From contig NZ_JABERD010000049.1 in NCBI RefSeq assembly GCF_013044505.1, forward strand, positions 1 to 54,133: a stretch of DNA of 54,133 nt, read 5' to 3'. The notes under the pieces are model-generated. The model worked only from the letters and a program-made list of their open reading frames with translations. It was not told where the DNA came from and searched no databases. Each line of letters begins with the position of its first letter. Within the stretch, counting starts at the first letter, position 1. This document shows, piece after piece, positions 34,089 to 41,357 of this stretch. Both the position numbers and the translations under genes were made by a program. This DNA is from Streptomyces sp. S3(2020). GTDB lineage: Bacteria; Actinomycetota; Actinomycetes; Streptomycetales; Streptomycetaceae.

Positions 34089-35021
34089 TCAGTAACCCTG
34101 GTTGGGCGGGTACTGCTGGTTCTGCTGACCGCCGTACTGCTGCTGGTCGCCGTATCCCTGGGGGTACTGCTGGGCGTACGGCTGCTGCGGCTGTTGCTGG
34201 GGCTGCGGGGCGTAGTACTGGTCGTAGCCGTACTGCTGCTGACCCTGATGGCCCTGCTGGCCGTAGCCCTGGTCGTGCTGGTTGCCGTACTGCTGGTGCT
34301 GCTCGTCGTCGGACGGGATGCGGCGGAGCTGGGTCGTCGCGTCGTCCATGGACGGGGGCTGGTAGGCCTGGGGCTGGGGGGCCGGGGCCTCGGCTGCCGC
34401 CTTCCTCTTCTTGGAGCGCTCGCGGAGGTACTCGATGATGATCGGGACGACCGAGACGAAGACGATGAGGACGAGGATCGCCTCGACGTTCTTGTGGATG
34501 ACGTCGATCTGGCCGAGCCAGTAACCCGCGAGGGTGACGCCGGAGCCCCAGGCGATACCACCGATGACGTTGTACGTGAGGAACGTGCGGTACTTCATAC
34601 GGCCGGCGCCCGCCACGATGGGGGCGAAGGTACGCACGATCGGCACGAAGCGGGCCAGGACGATCGCCTTGGGGCCGTACTTCTCCATGAACTCGTGGGC
34701 CTTGTCCAGGTTCTCCTGCTTGAAGAGCTTGGAGCCCGGACGGTTGAAGAGCTTGGGCCCGAAGAACTTTCCGATCATGTAGCCGACCTGGTCACCGAGG
34801 ACGGCCGCCAGCACGATCAGGAAGCAGACCAGCCACAGCGGCTGGCTGATGTACTCGCCCTGGGCCACGAACAGACCCGCCGTGAACAGCAGCGAGTCAC
34901 CGGGCAGGAACGCGAACAGACCCGACTCGGCGAAGACGATCAGCAGGATGCCGGGCAGGCTGAACGTCTCGATCAGATAGTTCGGACTGAGCCACTCGGG
35001 GGCGAGCGCGAGCGTGGTCAC
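34089..35021 (-). CDS. DedA-family membrane protein with Gln/Tyr/Gly-rich tail
   Basis: The 310-aa protein has a DedA/SNARE-associated core (residues 1-200): FAESGLFAFLPGDSLLFTAG, GDQVGYMIGKFFG and the signature ARFVPIVRTFAPIVAGAGRM with the conserved Arg residues. DedA proteins are now seen as lipid (undecaprenyl-phosphate or PE) flippases/transporters. From about residue 205 there is a 100-residue tail made almost only of Gln, Tyr, Pro, Gly, Asp and Asn, ending QQYPPNQGY. This is a prion-like low-complexity domain; see findings. GTG 35021 is the start. Confidence 0.88.
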   Translation of the reverse strand: MTTLALAPEWLSPNYLIETFSLPGILLIVFAESGLFAFLPGDSLLFTAGLFVAQGEYISQPLWLVCFLIVLAAVLGDQVGYMIGKFFGPKLFNRPGSKLFKQENLDKAHEFMEKYGPKAIVLARFVPIVRTFAPIVAGAGRMKYRTFLTYNVIGGIAWGSGVTLAGYWLGQIDVIHKNVEAILVLIVFVSVVPIIIEYLRERSKKRKAAAEAPAPQPQAYQPPSMDDATTQLRRIPSDDEQHQQYGNQHDQGYGQQGHQGQQQYGYDQYYAPQPQQQPQQPYAQQYPQGYGDQQQYGGQQNQQYPPNQGY

Positions 35022-35154
35022 GGGTCTGTGGCTCCTGGTGCTGGGAGACGGGCTGGGGCTGGCTGTCCAAAAGTATCAACGCAGCCGTCATGACCCAGGT
35101 TCCATGCGGTCTCCCAGGATGCACTGTGCGCCCGCTGGGACAAAGCTGTGGGGC

Positions 35155-35520
35155 ATGGGTATCGAAGAGTACGGCGGCGGTCAGGGACCCCGGCCCGACG
35201 TTCTGGTCGTGACCACGAACGACATACCCGGCTTCCGGGTACAGGAGGTTCTTGGTGAGGTGTTCGGGCTGACGGTCCGCTCCCGGCACCTGGGGAGCCA
35301 GATCGGGGCGGGGCTGAAGTCGATGATCGGCGGTGAGCTCAAGGGGCTCACCAAGACGCTCGTGGAGACCCGCAACCAGGCCATGGAGCGGCTCGTCGAG
35401 CAGGCACGCGCGCGTGGTGCGAACGCGGTGCTGATGTTCCGCTTCGACGTGACCGAGGCGGCGGACGTCGGCACCGAGGTGTGCGCGTACGGGACGGCCG
35501 TGATCGTGACCCGGGAGTAG
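35155..35520 (+). CDS. YbjQ/UPF0145 family protein
   Basis: The 121-aa protein has the family blocks VLVVTTNDIPGFRVQEVLGEVFGLTVRSR and LVEQARARGANAVLMFRFD. YbjQ-like proteins form pentamers; a heavy-metal-binding role has been suggested but is not established. ATG 35155 is the best start, about 134 nt from the divergent DedA start. It ends 25 nt before the tipA stop (convergent). Confidence 0.85.
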   Translation: MGIEEYGGGQGPRPDVLVVTTNDIPGFRVQEVLGEVFGLTVRSRHLGSQIGAGLKSMIGGELKGLTKTLVETRNQAMERLVEQARARGANAVLMFRFDVTEAADVGTEVCAYGTAVIVTRE

Positions 35521-35545
35521 ACCCTCTCCCTCCCGGGCCGGGACC

Positions 35546-35980
35546 TCACGGGGTGTGCCGGGCCGCGTTCGCGTCGATCGCGGCCCTGAGGTGCTCGGCG
35601 AGCCCTGGGCGCATGGAGTCGTAGAACGCCCTGAATCGCTCGTCGGACACGTACATCCCGCCCAGGGACCGGTGCATGTCGTAGGGGCACTCGTAGAACC
35701 AGCCGCAGATGTGCCGCCGGTGTTCCTCGGCCATGTCCATGGCCGCCTCGGACGCCGGAGGCTCACCGGCTGCCATCAGGCCGCTGTAGCGCTCGCTCCA
35801 GTCGGCCACTTCGGCCTGCATGCGTTTCCAGTCGTCCTTGGTGTAGCCCGCGGCACGGCGCTGCGACTCGGCGTACGCGTCCGTGCCGCCCCAGCGCTCT
35901 TCCGCCTCCTCGGCGTACTGCTCCGGATCCTTGTCGCCGAAGACCTCGAACCGCTCCTCGGGCGTGAGGTTGATACCCAT
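35546..35980 (-). CDS. Internal translation product TipAS (C-terminal 144 residues of TipAL)
   Basis: ATG 35980 (Met110 of TipAL) is preceded by GGAGG with an 8-nt spacer, so the ligand-binding domain can be made alone, as known for S. lividans TipAS (144 aa). TipAS is made in large excess and sequesters thiopeptide. The frame and stop are those of the full-length protein. Confidence 0.75.
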   Translation of the reverse strand: MGINLTPEERFEVFGDKDPEQYAEEAEERWGGTDAYAESQRRAAGYTKDDWKRMQAEVADWSERYSGLMAAGEPPASEAAMDMAEEHRRHICGWFYECPYDMHRSLGGMYVSDERFRAFYDSMRPGLAEHLRAAIDANAARHTP

Positions 35981-36307
35981 CTTCCGTGCCTCCATGGCCT
36001 GCTCCACGGCCACCGCCATCTTCCGCAGCTTCTCGATCCGGGCGGTCAGCAACTCGTGCTGGCGGCGCAGGTGGGCGCGCGGGTCCGCGGCCGGATCGTC
36101 GAGCAGGGCGGCGACCTCCTCGAGCGGGAAGCCGAGCTCCCGGTAGAACAGGATCTGCTGCAACCGGTCGAGGTCGGCGTCGCTGTAGCGCCGGTGGCCC
36201 GCGTGGCTGCGCTCGCCGGGGGCGAGCAGTCCGATGTCGTCGTAGTGGTGCAGCGTGCGCACCGTCACTCCGGCGAAACCGGCGACCTGTCCCACGGAAT
36301 AGCTCAC
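35546..36307 (-). CDS. tipA: MerR-family thiopeptide-type regulator TipAL homologue
   Basis: The 253-aa protein has the exact TipAL length: MerR winged helix (SYSVGQVAGFAGVTVRTLHHYDDIGLL), a coiled-coil linker (about 75-110) and a TipAS-type ligand domain (from 110, MGINLTPEERFEVFGD). In S. lividans TipAL is an activator whose C-terminal domain traps thiostrepton. By alignment from memory, Cys207 is kept but the position of covalent attachment, 214, is Ser here (HRSLGG). An internal start for TipAS is preserved. A GTG start at 36307 follows the tipA promoter pattern at 36338-36368. Confidence 0.92.
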   Translation of the reverse strand: MSYSVGQVAGFAGVTVRTLHHYDDIGLLAPGERSHAGHRRYSDADLDRLQQILFYRELGFPLEEVAALLDDPAADPRAHLRRQHELLTARIEKLRKMAVAVEQAMEARKMGINLTPEERFEVFGDKDPEQYAEEAEERWGGTDAYAESQRRAAGYTKDDWKRMQAEVADWSERYSGLMAAGEPPASEAAMDMAEEHRRHICGWFYECPYDMHRSLGGMYVSDERFRAFYDSMRPGLAEHLRAAIDANAARHTP

Positions 36308-36337
36308 TTCGTCCGCTCCCTTCTCGGTACGCCCTCC

Positions 36338-36368
36338 ACGGTGCTGCCTCACGCCGCGTGAGGTGCAA
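36338..36368 (-). promoter_or_regulatory. tipA-type promoter with MerR operator
   Basis: On the minus strand: -35 TTGCAC (36368-36363), a 19-nt spacer, then CACCGT (36343-36338) as -10. The spacer holds the inverted repeat CCTCACG/CGTGAGG (36347-36363 on the plus strand). A 19-bp spacer with an operator inside is the hallmark of MerR activation, and the sequence closely matches the ptipA I remember. Confidence 0.8.
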
Positions 36369-36440
36369 GTCCGATCCGCTCGGGATCCCGAGCCGGTTCC
36401 TCCAGGTGTCGCGCCGGTTTTGTCCGTTTATCGTGAGCCC

Positions 36441-37715
36441 GTGGCCCAGGACACCGCGCAACAGGCAACGGCAGCCCCGGCTCGCGCGCTCCTCCCCTTG
36501 ATCCTCCCCGCTCTGGTCGTGGGCGTGGGCGCGAGTCTGCTCTTCCTCGGAGTGAGCGAGGCGGCCGAGGCGCTCCAGGACGTGCTGTGGCAGAACCTGC
36601 CCGATGCCCTGGGGGTCGGCCGGTACTCCGTGCTGTGGACGATCGTCATGCTCACCGCCACCGGTGTGGTGGTCGGCCTCGTGGTGTGGAAGGTGCCGGG
36701 GCACGCCGGTCCCGACCCGGCGACCATGGGCCTGAACGCTCCCGTCCTGGCGCCCGCCGTGCTGCCCGGGCTGCTGCTGGCGACCGCGTTGATGCTCGCG
36801 GGCGGTCCCAGTCTCGGTCCCGAGAACCCGATCATCGCCGTGAACGTCGGGCTCGCCTTCTGGCTGGGCCGTCGGCTGCTCCCCCGGCTGCCGGGCGGGC
36901 TGTGGGCGGCGCTGGCGGAGGCGGCGACCATCGGCGCGCTGTTCGGCACCCCGGTGGCGGCGGCGCTCCTCATCTCCGAGGCGCTGGCGGGACGGCAGCT
37001 CAAGGGCGCGCTGTGGGACAACGTCTTCGCGCCGCTCGTCGCCGCCGCCGCGGGTGCCATCACGACCACTCTGGTGGCCCATCCGACCTTCGATCTGCAT
37101 CTGCCCGCGCTCGGGCGGCCCGGCTGGGGCGATCTGCTGGCGGTGCTGGTGATCGCGTCCGCCGCCGCGCTGTTCGGCATGTGCGCCGTCCGTGCCTTCC
37201 CCTACGTCCACGGCGCCTTCGCGCGGCTGCGCCATCCGATGCTCATGCTGCCGGCCGGCGGGCTCGTGCTCGGGCTGCTGGGGGCGCTCGGCGGTCACCT
37301 CACCCTTTTCAAGGGGCTGGAGGAGGTCGGGGAGATCGCGGCCGACCCCGACGGCTGGTCGGCCGGGGAGTTCGCCACGATGACGGTGGTGAAGCTGGCC
37401 GCGCTGCTCGTCGCCGCGTCCTGCGGCTTCCGCGGCGGGCGGATCTTCCCGGCCGTGTTCGTGGGCGTCGCCTTCGGGCTGTGCGCCCATGCCCTGGTGC
37501 CCGGGGTCCATCCCGCGGTCGGTGTCGCCGCCGGGGTGCTGGGCATGCTCCTCGCCATCACCCGGCAGGGCTGGGTGAGCCTCTTCACCGCCGCCGTGCT
37601 GGTGTCCTCTCCGGCGATCATCGCCCTGCTGTGCATCGCCTCGCTGCCCGCCTGGCTGCTGGTGACCGGCCGCCCCCAGATGCAACTGCGCGCAGACGGA
37701 ACCCCGGTCCGCTGA
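36441..37715 (+). CDS. CLC-family chloride channel/transporter
   Basis: The 424-aa membrane protein has about ten helices and CLC selectivity-filter-like motifs: GGPSLGPENPI (in place of GREGP), and GFRGGRIFPAVFVG for the GxFxP filter. A TATCGT hexamer 6 nt before GTG 36441 suggests a leaderless transcript, divergent from tipA. It precedes gadB by 24 nt, so the pair is probably one operon. In E. coli acid resistance a CLC antiporter offsets the charge imbalance of decarboxylation. Confidence 0.85.
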   Translation: MAQDTAQQATAAPARALLPLILPALVVGVGASLLFLGVSEAAEALQDVLWQNLPDALGVGRYSVLWTIVMLTATGVVVGLVVWKVPGHAGPDPATMGLNAPVLAPAVLPGLLLATALMLAGGPSLGPENPIIAVNVGLAFWLGRRLLPRLPGGLWAALAEAATIGALFGTPVAAALLISEALAGRQLKGALWDNVFAPLVAAAAGAITTTLVAHPTFDLHLPALGRPGWGDLLAVLVIASAAALFGMCAVRAFPYVHGAFARLRHPMLMLPAGGLVLGLLGALGGHLTLFKGLEEVGEIAADPDGWSAGEFATMTVVKLAALLVAASCGFRGGRIFPAVFVGVAFGLCAHALVPGVHPAVGVAAGVLGMLLAITRQGWVSLFTAAVLVSSPAIIALLCIASLPAWLLVTGRPQMQLRADGTPVR

Positions 37716-37739
37716 ACCCCACCCCTGAGGAGTCGATCG

Positions 37740-39140
37740 ATGCCGCTCCACCAAGGCCCCGAAACGCCCGACGAGCGCCCGCTGTCCGTCAACCCCTTCT
37801 TCGGCGAGGCCAACCCGGTCGCCGGTATGACCGAGGCACCGCCCAAACACCGGCTCCCGGACACTCCGCTGCCGCCCTCGACCGCGTACCAGCTCGTCCA
37901 CGACGAACTGATGCTGGACGGCAACTCCCGGCTCAACCTCGCCACCTTCGTCACCACCTGGATGGAACCGCAGGCCGGGATCCTGATGGGCGAGTGCCGG
38001 GACAAGAACATGATCGACAAGGACGAGTACCCACGCACCGCCGAACTGGAGCGGCGCTGTGTGGCGATGCTCGCCGACCTGTGGAACGCCCCCGATCCGT
38101 CGACCGCCGTGGGCTGCTCGACGACCGGCTCCAGCGAGGCGTGCATGCTCGCCGGGATGGCGTTCAAACGGCGGTGGAGCAAGCGGAATCCGACGCCCGG
38201 GGCCCGCCCCAATCTCGTCATGGGGATCAACGTCCAGGTCTGCTGGGACAAGTTCTGCAACTTCTGGGAGGTGGAGCCCCGCCTCGTTCCCATGGAGGGC
38301 GACCGCTTCCACCTCGATCCGCAGGCCGCCGCCGCGCTGTGCGACGAGAACACCATCGGTGTCGTCGGCATCCTCGGCTCCACCTTCGACGGTTCCTACG
38401 AGCCGATCGCCGAGCTCTGCGCCGCGCTCGACGGACTCCAGGAACGGACCGGCCTCGACATCCCCGTCCATGTCGACGGCGCGTCCGGCGCCATGGTCGC
38501 TCCCTTCCTCGACCCGGAACTGGCCTGGGACTTCCGGCTGCCTAGGGTCGCCTCCATCAACACCTCGGGGCACAAGTACGGGCTCGTCTACCCGGGTGTC
38601 GGCTGGGCACTGTGGCGCGACAAGGAGGCCCTGCCCGAGGAACTCGTCTTCCGGGTCAACTACCTGGGCGGCGACATGCCGACCTTCGCCCTCAACTTCT
38701 CCCGGCCCGGCGCCCAGGTCGTCGCGCAGTACTACACCCTTCTGCGGCTGGGCCGCGAGGGCTACCGGGCCGTGCAGCAGTCCACCCGGGACGTGGCCCT
38801 GCGCCTCGCCGAACGTGTCGAGGCGCTCGGCGACTTCCGGCTGCTGACCCGGGGCGACCAGCTGCCGGTCTTCGCCTTCACGACCGGCCCCGATGTCACG
38901 GCGTACGACGTCTTCGATGTGTCCCGGCGGCTGCGGGAGAGCGGCTGGCTGGTCCCGGCGTACACCTTCCCGCCGAACCGGGAGGACCTGTCCGTGCTGC
39001 GCGTGGTGTGCCGCAACGGCTTCTCGGCCGATCTCGCCGAGCTGTTCGTGGAGGACCTGCGCCGGCTGCTGCCGGAGCTGCGCCGCCAGACGCATCCGCT
39101 GACCCGGGACAAGGAGGCGGCGACCGGGTTCCACCACTGA
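37740..39140 (+). CDS. gadB: Glutamate decarboxylase
   Basis: The PLP enzyme converts glutamate to GABA and CO2 and consumes a proton. The 466-aa protein has HVDGASG (244-250, PLP Asp246), NTSGHKYGLVYPG with Schiff-base Lys279, and TWMEPQAG. The length matches E. coli GadB (466) and it ends GFHH, like the C-terminal His tail of the bacterial enzymes. GAGGAG is about 8 nt upstream of ATG 37740. It follows a CLC channel gene. No glutamate/GABA antiporter is in the window. Confidence 0.95.
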   Translation: MPLHQGPETPDERPLSVNPFFGEANPVAGMTEAPPKHRLPDTPLPPSTAYQLVHDELMLDGNSRLNLATFVTTWMEPQAGILMGECRDKNMIDKDEYPRTAELERRCVAMLADLWNAPDPSTAVGCSTTGSSEACMLAGMAFKRRWSKRNPTPGARPNLVMGINVQVCWDKFCNFWEVEPRLVPMEGDRFHLDPQAAAALCDENTIGVVGILGSTFDGSYEPIAELCAALDGLQERTGLDIPVHVDGASGAMVAPFLDPELAWDFRLPRVASINTSGHKYGLVYPGVGWALWRDKEALPEELVFRVNYLGGDMPTFALNFSRPGAQVVAQYYTLLRLGREGYRAVQQSTRDVALRLAERVEALGDFRLLTRGDQLPVFAFTTGPDVTAYDVFDVSRRLRESGWLVPAYTFPPNREDLSVLRVVCRNGFSADLAELFVEDLRRLLPELRRQTHPLTRDKEAATGFHH

Positions 39141-39181
39141 GCCGGGTGCCACCACCGGGCGGGGCGGCCGGTCCGGGTCCG

Positions 39182-40342
39182 TCAGGTGCCGTCGCCCAGG
39201 TCGAAGGTCGTCCAGTGGACCCCGTCGGCGGATATGCGGTACCTCCCGGCGCCGAAACTGTCGCCCCACAGATAGCCGAGCGGGGTCGTGGACACCCAGC
39301 CCTGTGGTCCCCGGCCGCCGGAGCGGGTGAAGGAACGGCCGTCATCCGTGCTGCGCCAGACGCCGTCCTCGCCGTGGACCGTGAGGCTGCCGTCGGCGGC
39401 GGCGATCGGGGCGCCGAGGATCGAGCGGGGTTCGACTCCCTCGCGATGCTTCCAGACCTGCTCCCAGGTGTGGCCGCCGTCGGTGCTGCGGTCGATCGCG
39501 AGCAGGCCGTTCTTCACGTCGTCCTCGTCGAGGAGCTGGCCGTGGTGGGCGGCGTAGAGCACGGAGCCGTCGGTCACCACGCTCATGCTCCAGCCCTTCG
39601 GCGCGGCGGGCATCACGGACGTACGCCAGCTCTTTCCCCGGTCCTCGCTCACGGCGAGCGTGGGGTTGCCGGAGAGCGGGTCCAGGCCGGAGGTGTAGAG
39701 CCGGGCACCGATCCGACCCGCCAGGGTCACGTCCCCCTTCAGCGGGGGCTGGTCGGCCAGCACCCGGTACTCCCCCGTGTCCGGCAGCACCGCCGCCAGC
39801 CGGGACCGGGCACAGCCGTTGCCCTCCTCGTCGGGCCGTGAGCAGTTCTCGACCAGGATCCCGCCCTCGGGGACCGCCGTCGTGGTGCCCGTCGGCTCGT
39901 TGGTCGCCTCTCGCCAGCTGTTCCCCGCGTCGCCGGTGAACCACGTGCGCTCCGGCGGTGGCCACTTGCCTTCGGTGATGAGCGCGCGGCCGGGTCCGAG
40001 GACGACGAGTCCGGCGGTGATGCCGAGGTCGCCCGTCACATCCGGAAGCGGCGAGGTCCCCAGCCTCCAGGCCCGGGCGCCCTTCTCCAGCACGGCGACT
40101 CTCTGCACGCACCGGGTCTTCCCGCACTCCGCGAGCAGCGCGAACCCGCTGCCGTCCGCGGCGAACCCGACATCGACCGCGCTCCCGGGCAGTCCGGTCC
40201 CCGACGGGACGCGGGCGGGCACCGCTGTCTGAGAGATGGCGGCCCGCCCGCCCGAGTCCGTCCGGGTACACGCCGTCATCACCGTCAGCAAGCCCAGCAC
40301 GACGGCCACCACGACCGCCGCCCTTCCCCTGACCCACTCCAT
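39182..40342 (-). CDS. Lipoprotein with BNR/sialidase-like beta-propeller repeats
   Basis: The 386-aa protein starts with a lipoprotein signal (VVVAVVLGLLTVMTAC, lipidated Cys about 25). It then has several Asp-box/BNR repeats: FTGDAGNSW, SEDRGKSW, STDGGHTW and STDDGRSF, spread across the chain, giving a probable six-bladed propeller outside the membrane. Similar proteins bind or degrade glycans, but no sialidase Arg triad is visible, so an enzyme claim is not supported. Converges with gadB, 41 nt apart. Confidence 0.82.
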   Translation of the reverse strand: MEWVRGRAAVVVAVVLGLLTVMTACTRTDSGGRAAISQTAVPARVPSGTGLPGSAVDVGFAADGSGFALLAECGKTRCVQRVAVLEKGARAWRLGTSPLPDVTGDLGITAGLVVLGPGRALITEGKWPPPERTWFTGDAGNSWREATNEPTGTTTAVPEGGILVENCSRPDEEGNGCARSRLAAVLPDTGEYRVLADQPPLKGDVTLAGRIGARLYTSGLDPLSGNPTLAVSEDRGKSWRTSVMPAAPKGWSMSVVTDGSVLYAAHHGQLLDEDDVKNGLLAIDRSTDGGHTWEQVWKHREGVEPRSILGAPIAAADGSLTVHGEDGVWRSTDDGRSFTRSGGRGPQGWVSTTPLGYLWGDSFGAGRYRISADGVHWTTFDLGDGT

Positions 40343-40451
40343 GCCGTCCCCCCGATCCCGGTCCGCGATGCACCGACATCTCTGGTACACCGCTCGCCGC
40401 GCCGGGGTTCCCACTTCCTCGCGACTTCCTCACGACGGCTTTCCGGGCGGC

Positions 40452-40482
40452 CCGTCCGGGCCCGGTCACCGGGCCCGGACGG
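40452..40482. terminator. Near-perfect palindromic terminator after the ABC operon
   Basis: CCGTCCGGGCCCGGT (40452-40466) pairs with ACCGGGCCCGGACGG (40468-40482) around one base. It lies downstream of the minus-strand ABC permease gene and can serve either strand, though here only the minus strand needs it. Confidence 0.7.
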
Positions 40483-40542
40483 ACGGGCAGCGTGCGGGCC
40501 GACAGCCCGTACGGACGGGCAGCATGTGGGCCGACAGCCCGG
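40479..40542. repeat. Two tandem 32-bp direct repeats
   Basis: ACGGACGGGCAGC followed by a GTGCGGGCCGACAGCCCG block occurs at 40479-40510 and again at 40511-40542 with three mismatches. It lies between the ABC permease stop (40548) and the palindromic terminator. Each unit can fold GGGC/GCCC stems. Origin is likely slip duplication. Confidence 0.75.
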
Positions 40543-40547
40543 ACTGC

Positions 40548-41357
40548 TTACTTGCTCAGCGCCCCGAACCGCCGTACCGCCAGCGGAAAGAACACCGCCA
40601 CCAGCGCCACCGGCCACACCACCGCCGCCCACACATGCCCCGGCTCCCCGCCCGGCCCGCCGAACAGGTCCCGTACCGCCGTGGCCGTCTGGGACATCGG
40701 GTTCCACTCCACGACCGTCCCCAGCCAGCCCGGCATCGACTCGGGCGTGGCGAAGGCGTTGGACAGGAAGCCCACCGGCCAGACCAGTATCTGCACGGCC
40801 TGCACCAGCTCCGGTTTGCCCGCGACCATCGCCAGGTGGATGCCGATCCAGAGCATCGCGAAGCGGAACAGCAGCAGGAGGCCGACGGCGCCGAGGAAGC
40901 CGGACACTCCGCCGTGCGCCCGCCAGCCGAGCGCGCAGGCGACACCGATCATCACCGCCAGGCCCAGCGCCGACTGGAGCATGTCGGCCACCGAACGCCC
41001 CACCAGCACCGCCCCGTTGGTCATGGGCATCGCGCGGAACCGGTCGATGACGCCCTTGTTGAGGTCCTGGGTGACGGAGAGCATCGTGCCCTCCAGGCCG
41101 AAGGCCATGGTGAGCGCGAGCATGCCGGGGACCAGGTAGTCGACGTAGTCACCGCTCACGCCCCGGCCGCCGCCGACCAGATAGGCGAACATCAGCAGGA
41201 GCATGACCGGGAAGACCAGCCCGACCACGACCTGCACCGGCTGCCGCGCCCAGTGGGCGAGTTCACGCCGGGTCATGGTCCAGGAGTCGGTCAGCGCGTA
41301 CGAACGCCCCGACGCCACCGCACCCGCACCCGCACCCGCACCCACACTCGTACTCAC
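40548..41357 (-). CDS. ABC-2 type permease (DrrB-like)
   Basis: The 269-aa protein has six membrane helices and the ABC-2 signature region (FRAMPMTNGAVLVGRSVADM; PSNA-like VGFLSNAFATPESMPGWL). It is the membrane half of an exporter with the ATPase encoded just upstream (GTGA overlap). The N-terminus carries a GAGAGA repeat from a tandem CACCCG codon run. Daunorubicin- and drug-efflux families are the closest types; the substrate is unknown. Confidence 0.88.
   Translation of the reverse strand: MSTSVGAGAGAGAVASGRSYALTDSWTMTRRELAHWARQPVQVVVGLVFPVMLLLMFAYLVGGGRGVSGDYVDYLVPGMLALTMAFGLEGTMLSVTQDLNKGVIDRFRAMPMTNGAVLVGRSVADMLQSALGLAVMIGVACALGWRAHGGVSGFLGAVGLLLLFRFAMLWIGIHLAMVAGKPELVQAVQILVWPVGFLSNAFATPESMPGWLGTVVEWNPMSQTATAVRDLFGGPGGEPGHVWAAVVWPVALVAVFFPLAVRRFGALSK

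Noticed and set aside
35763..39269. 1168-codon minus-strand frame across the CLC and gadB genes
   Set aside because: Its product is low-complexity His/Arg/Gly/Gln and it is antisense to recognisable genes on the plus strand and to the real tipA frame.
40479..40542. CRISPR-like repeats
   Set aside because: Only two adjacent 32-bp copies without spacers and no cas genes nearby.
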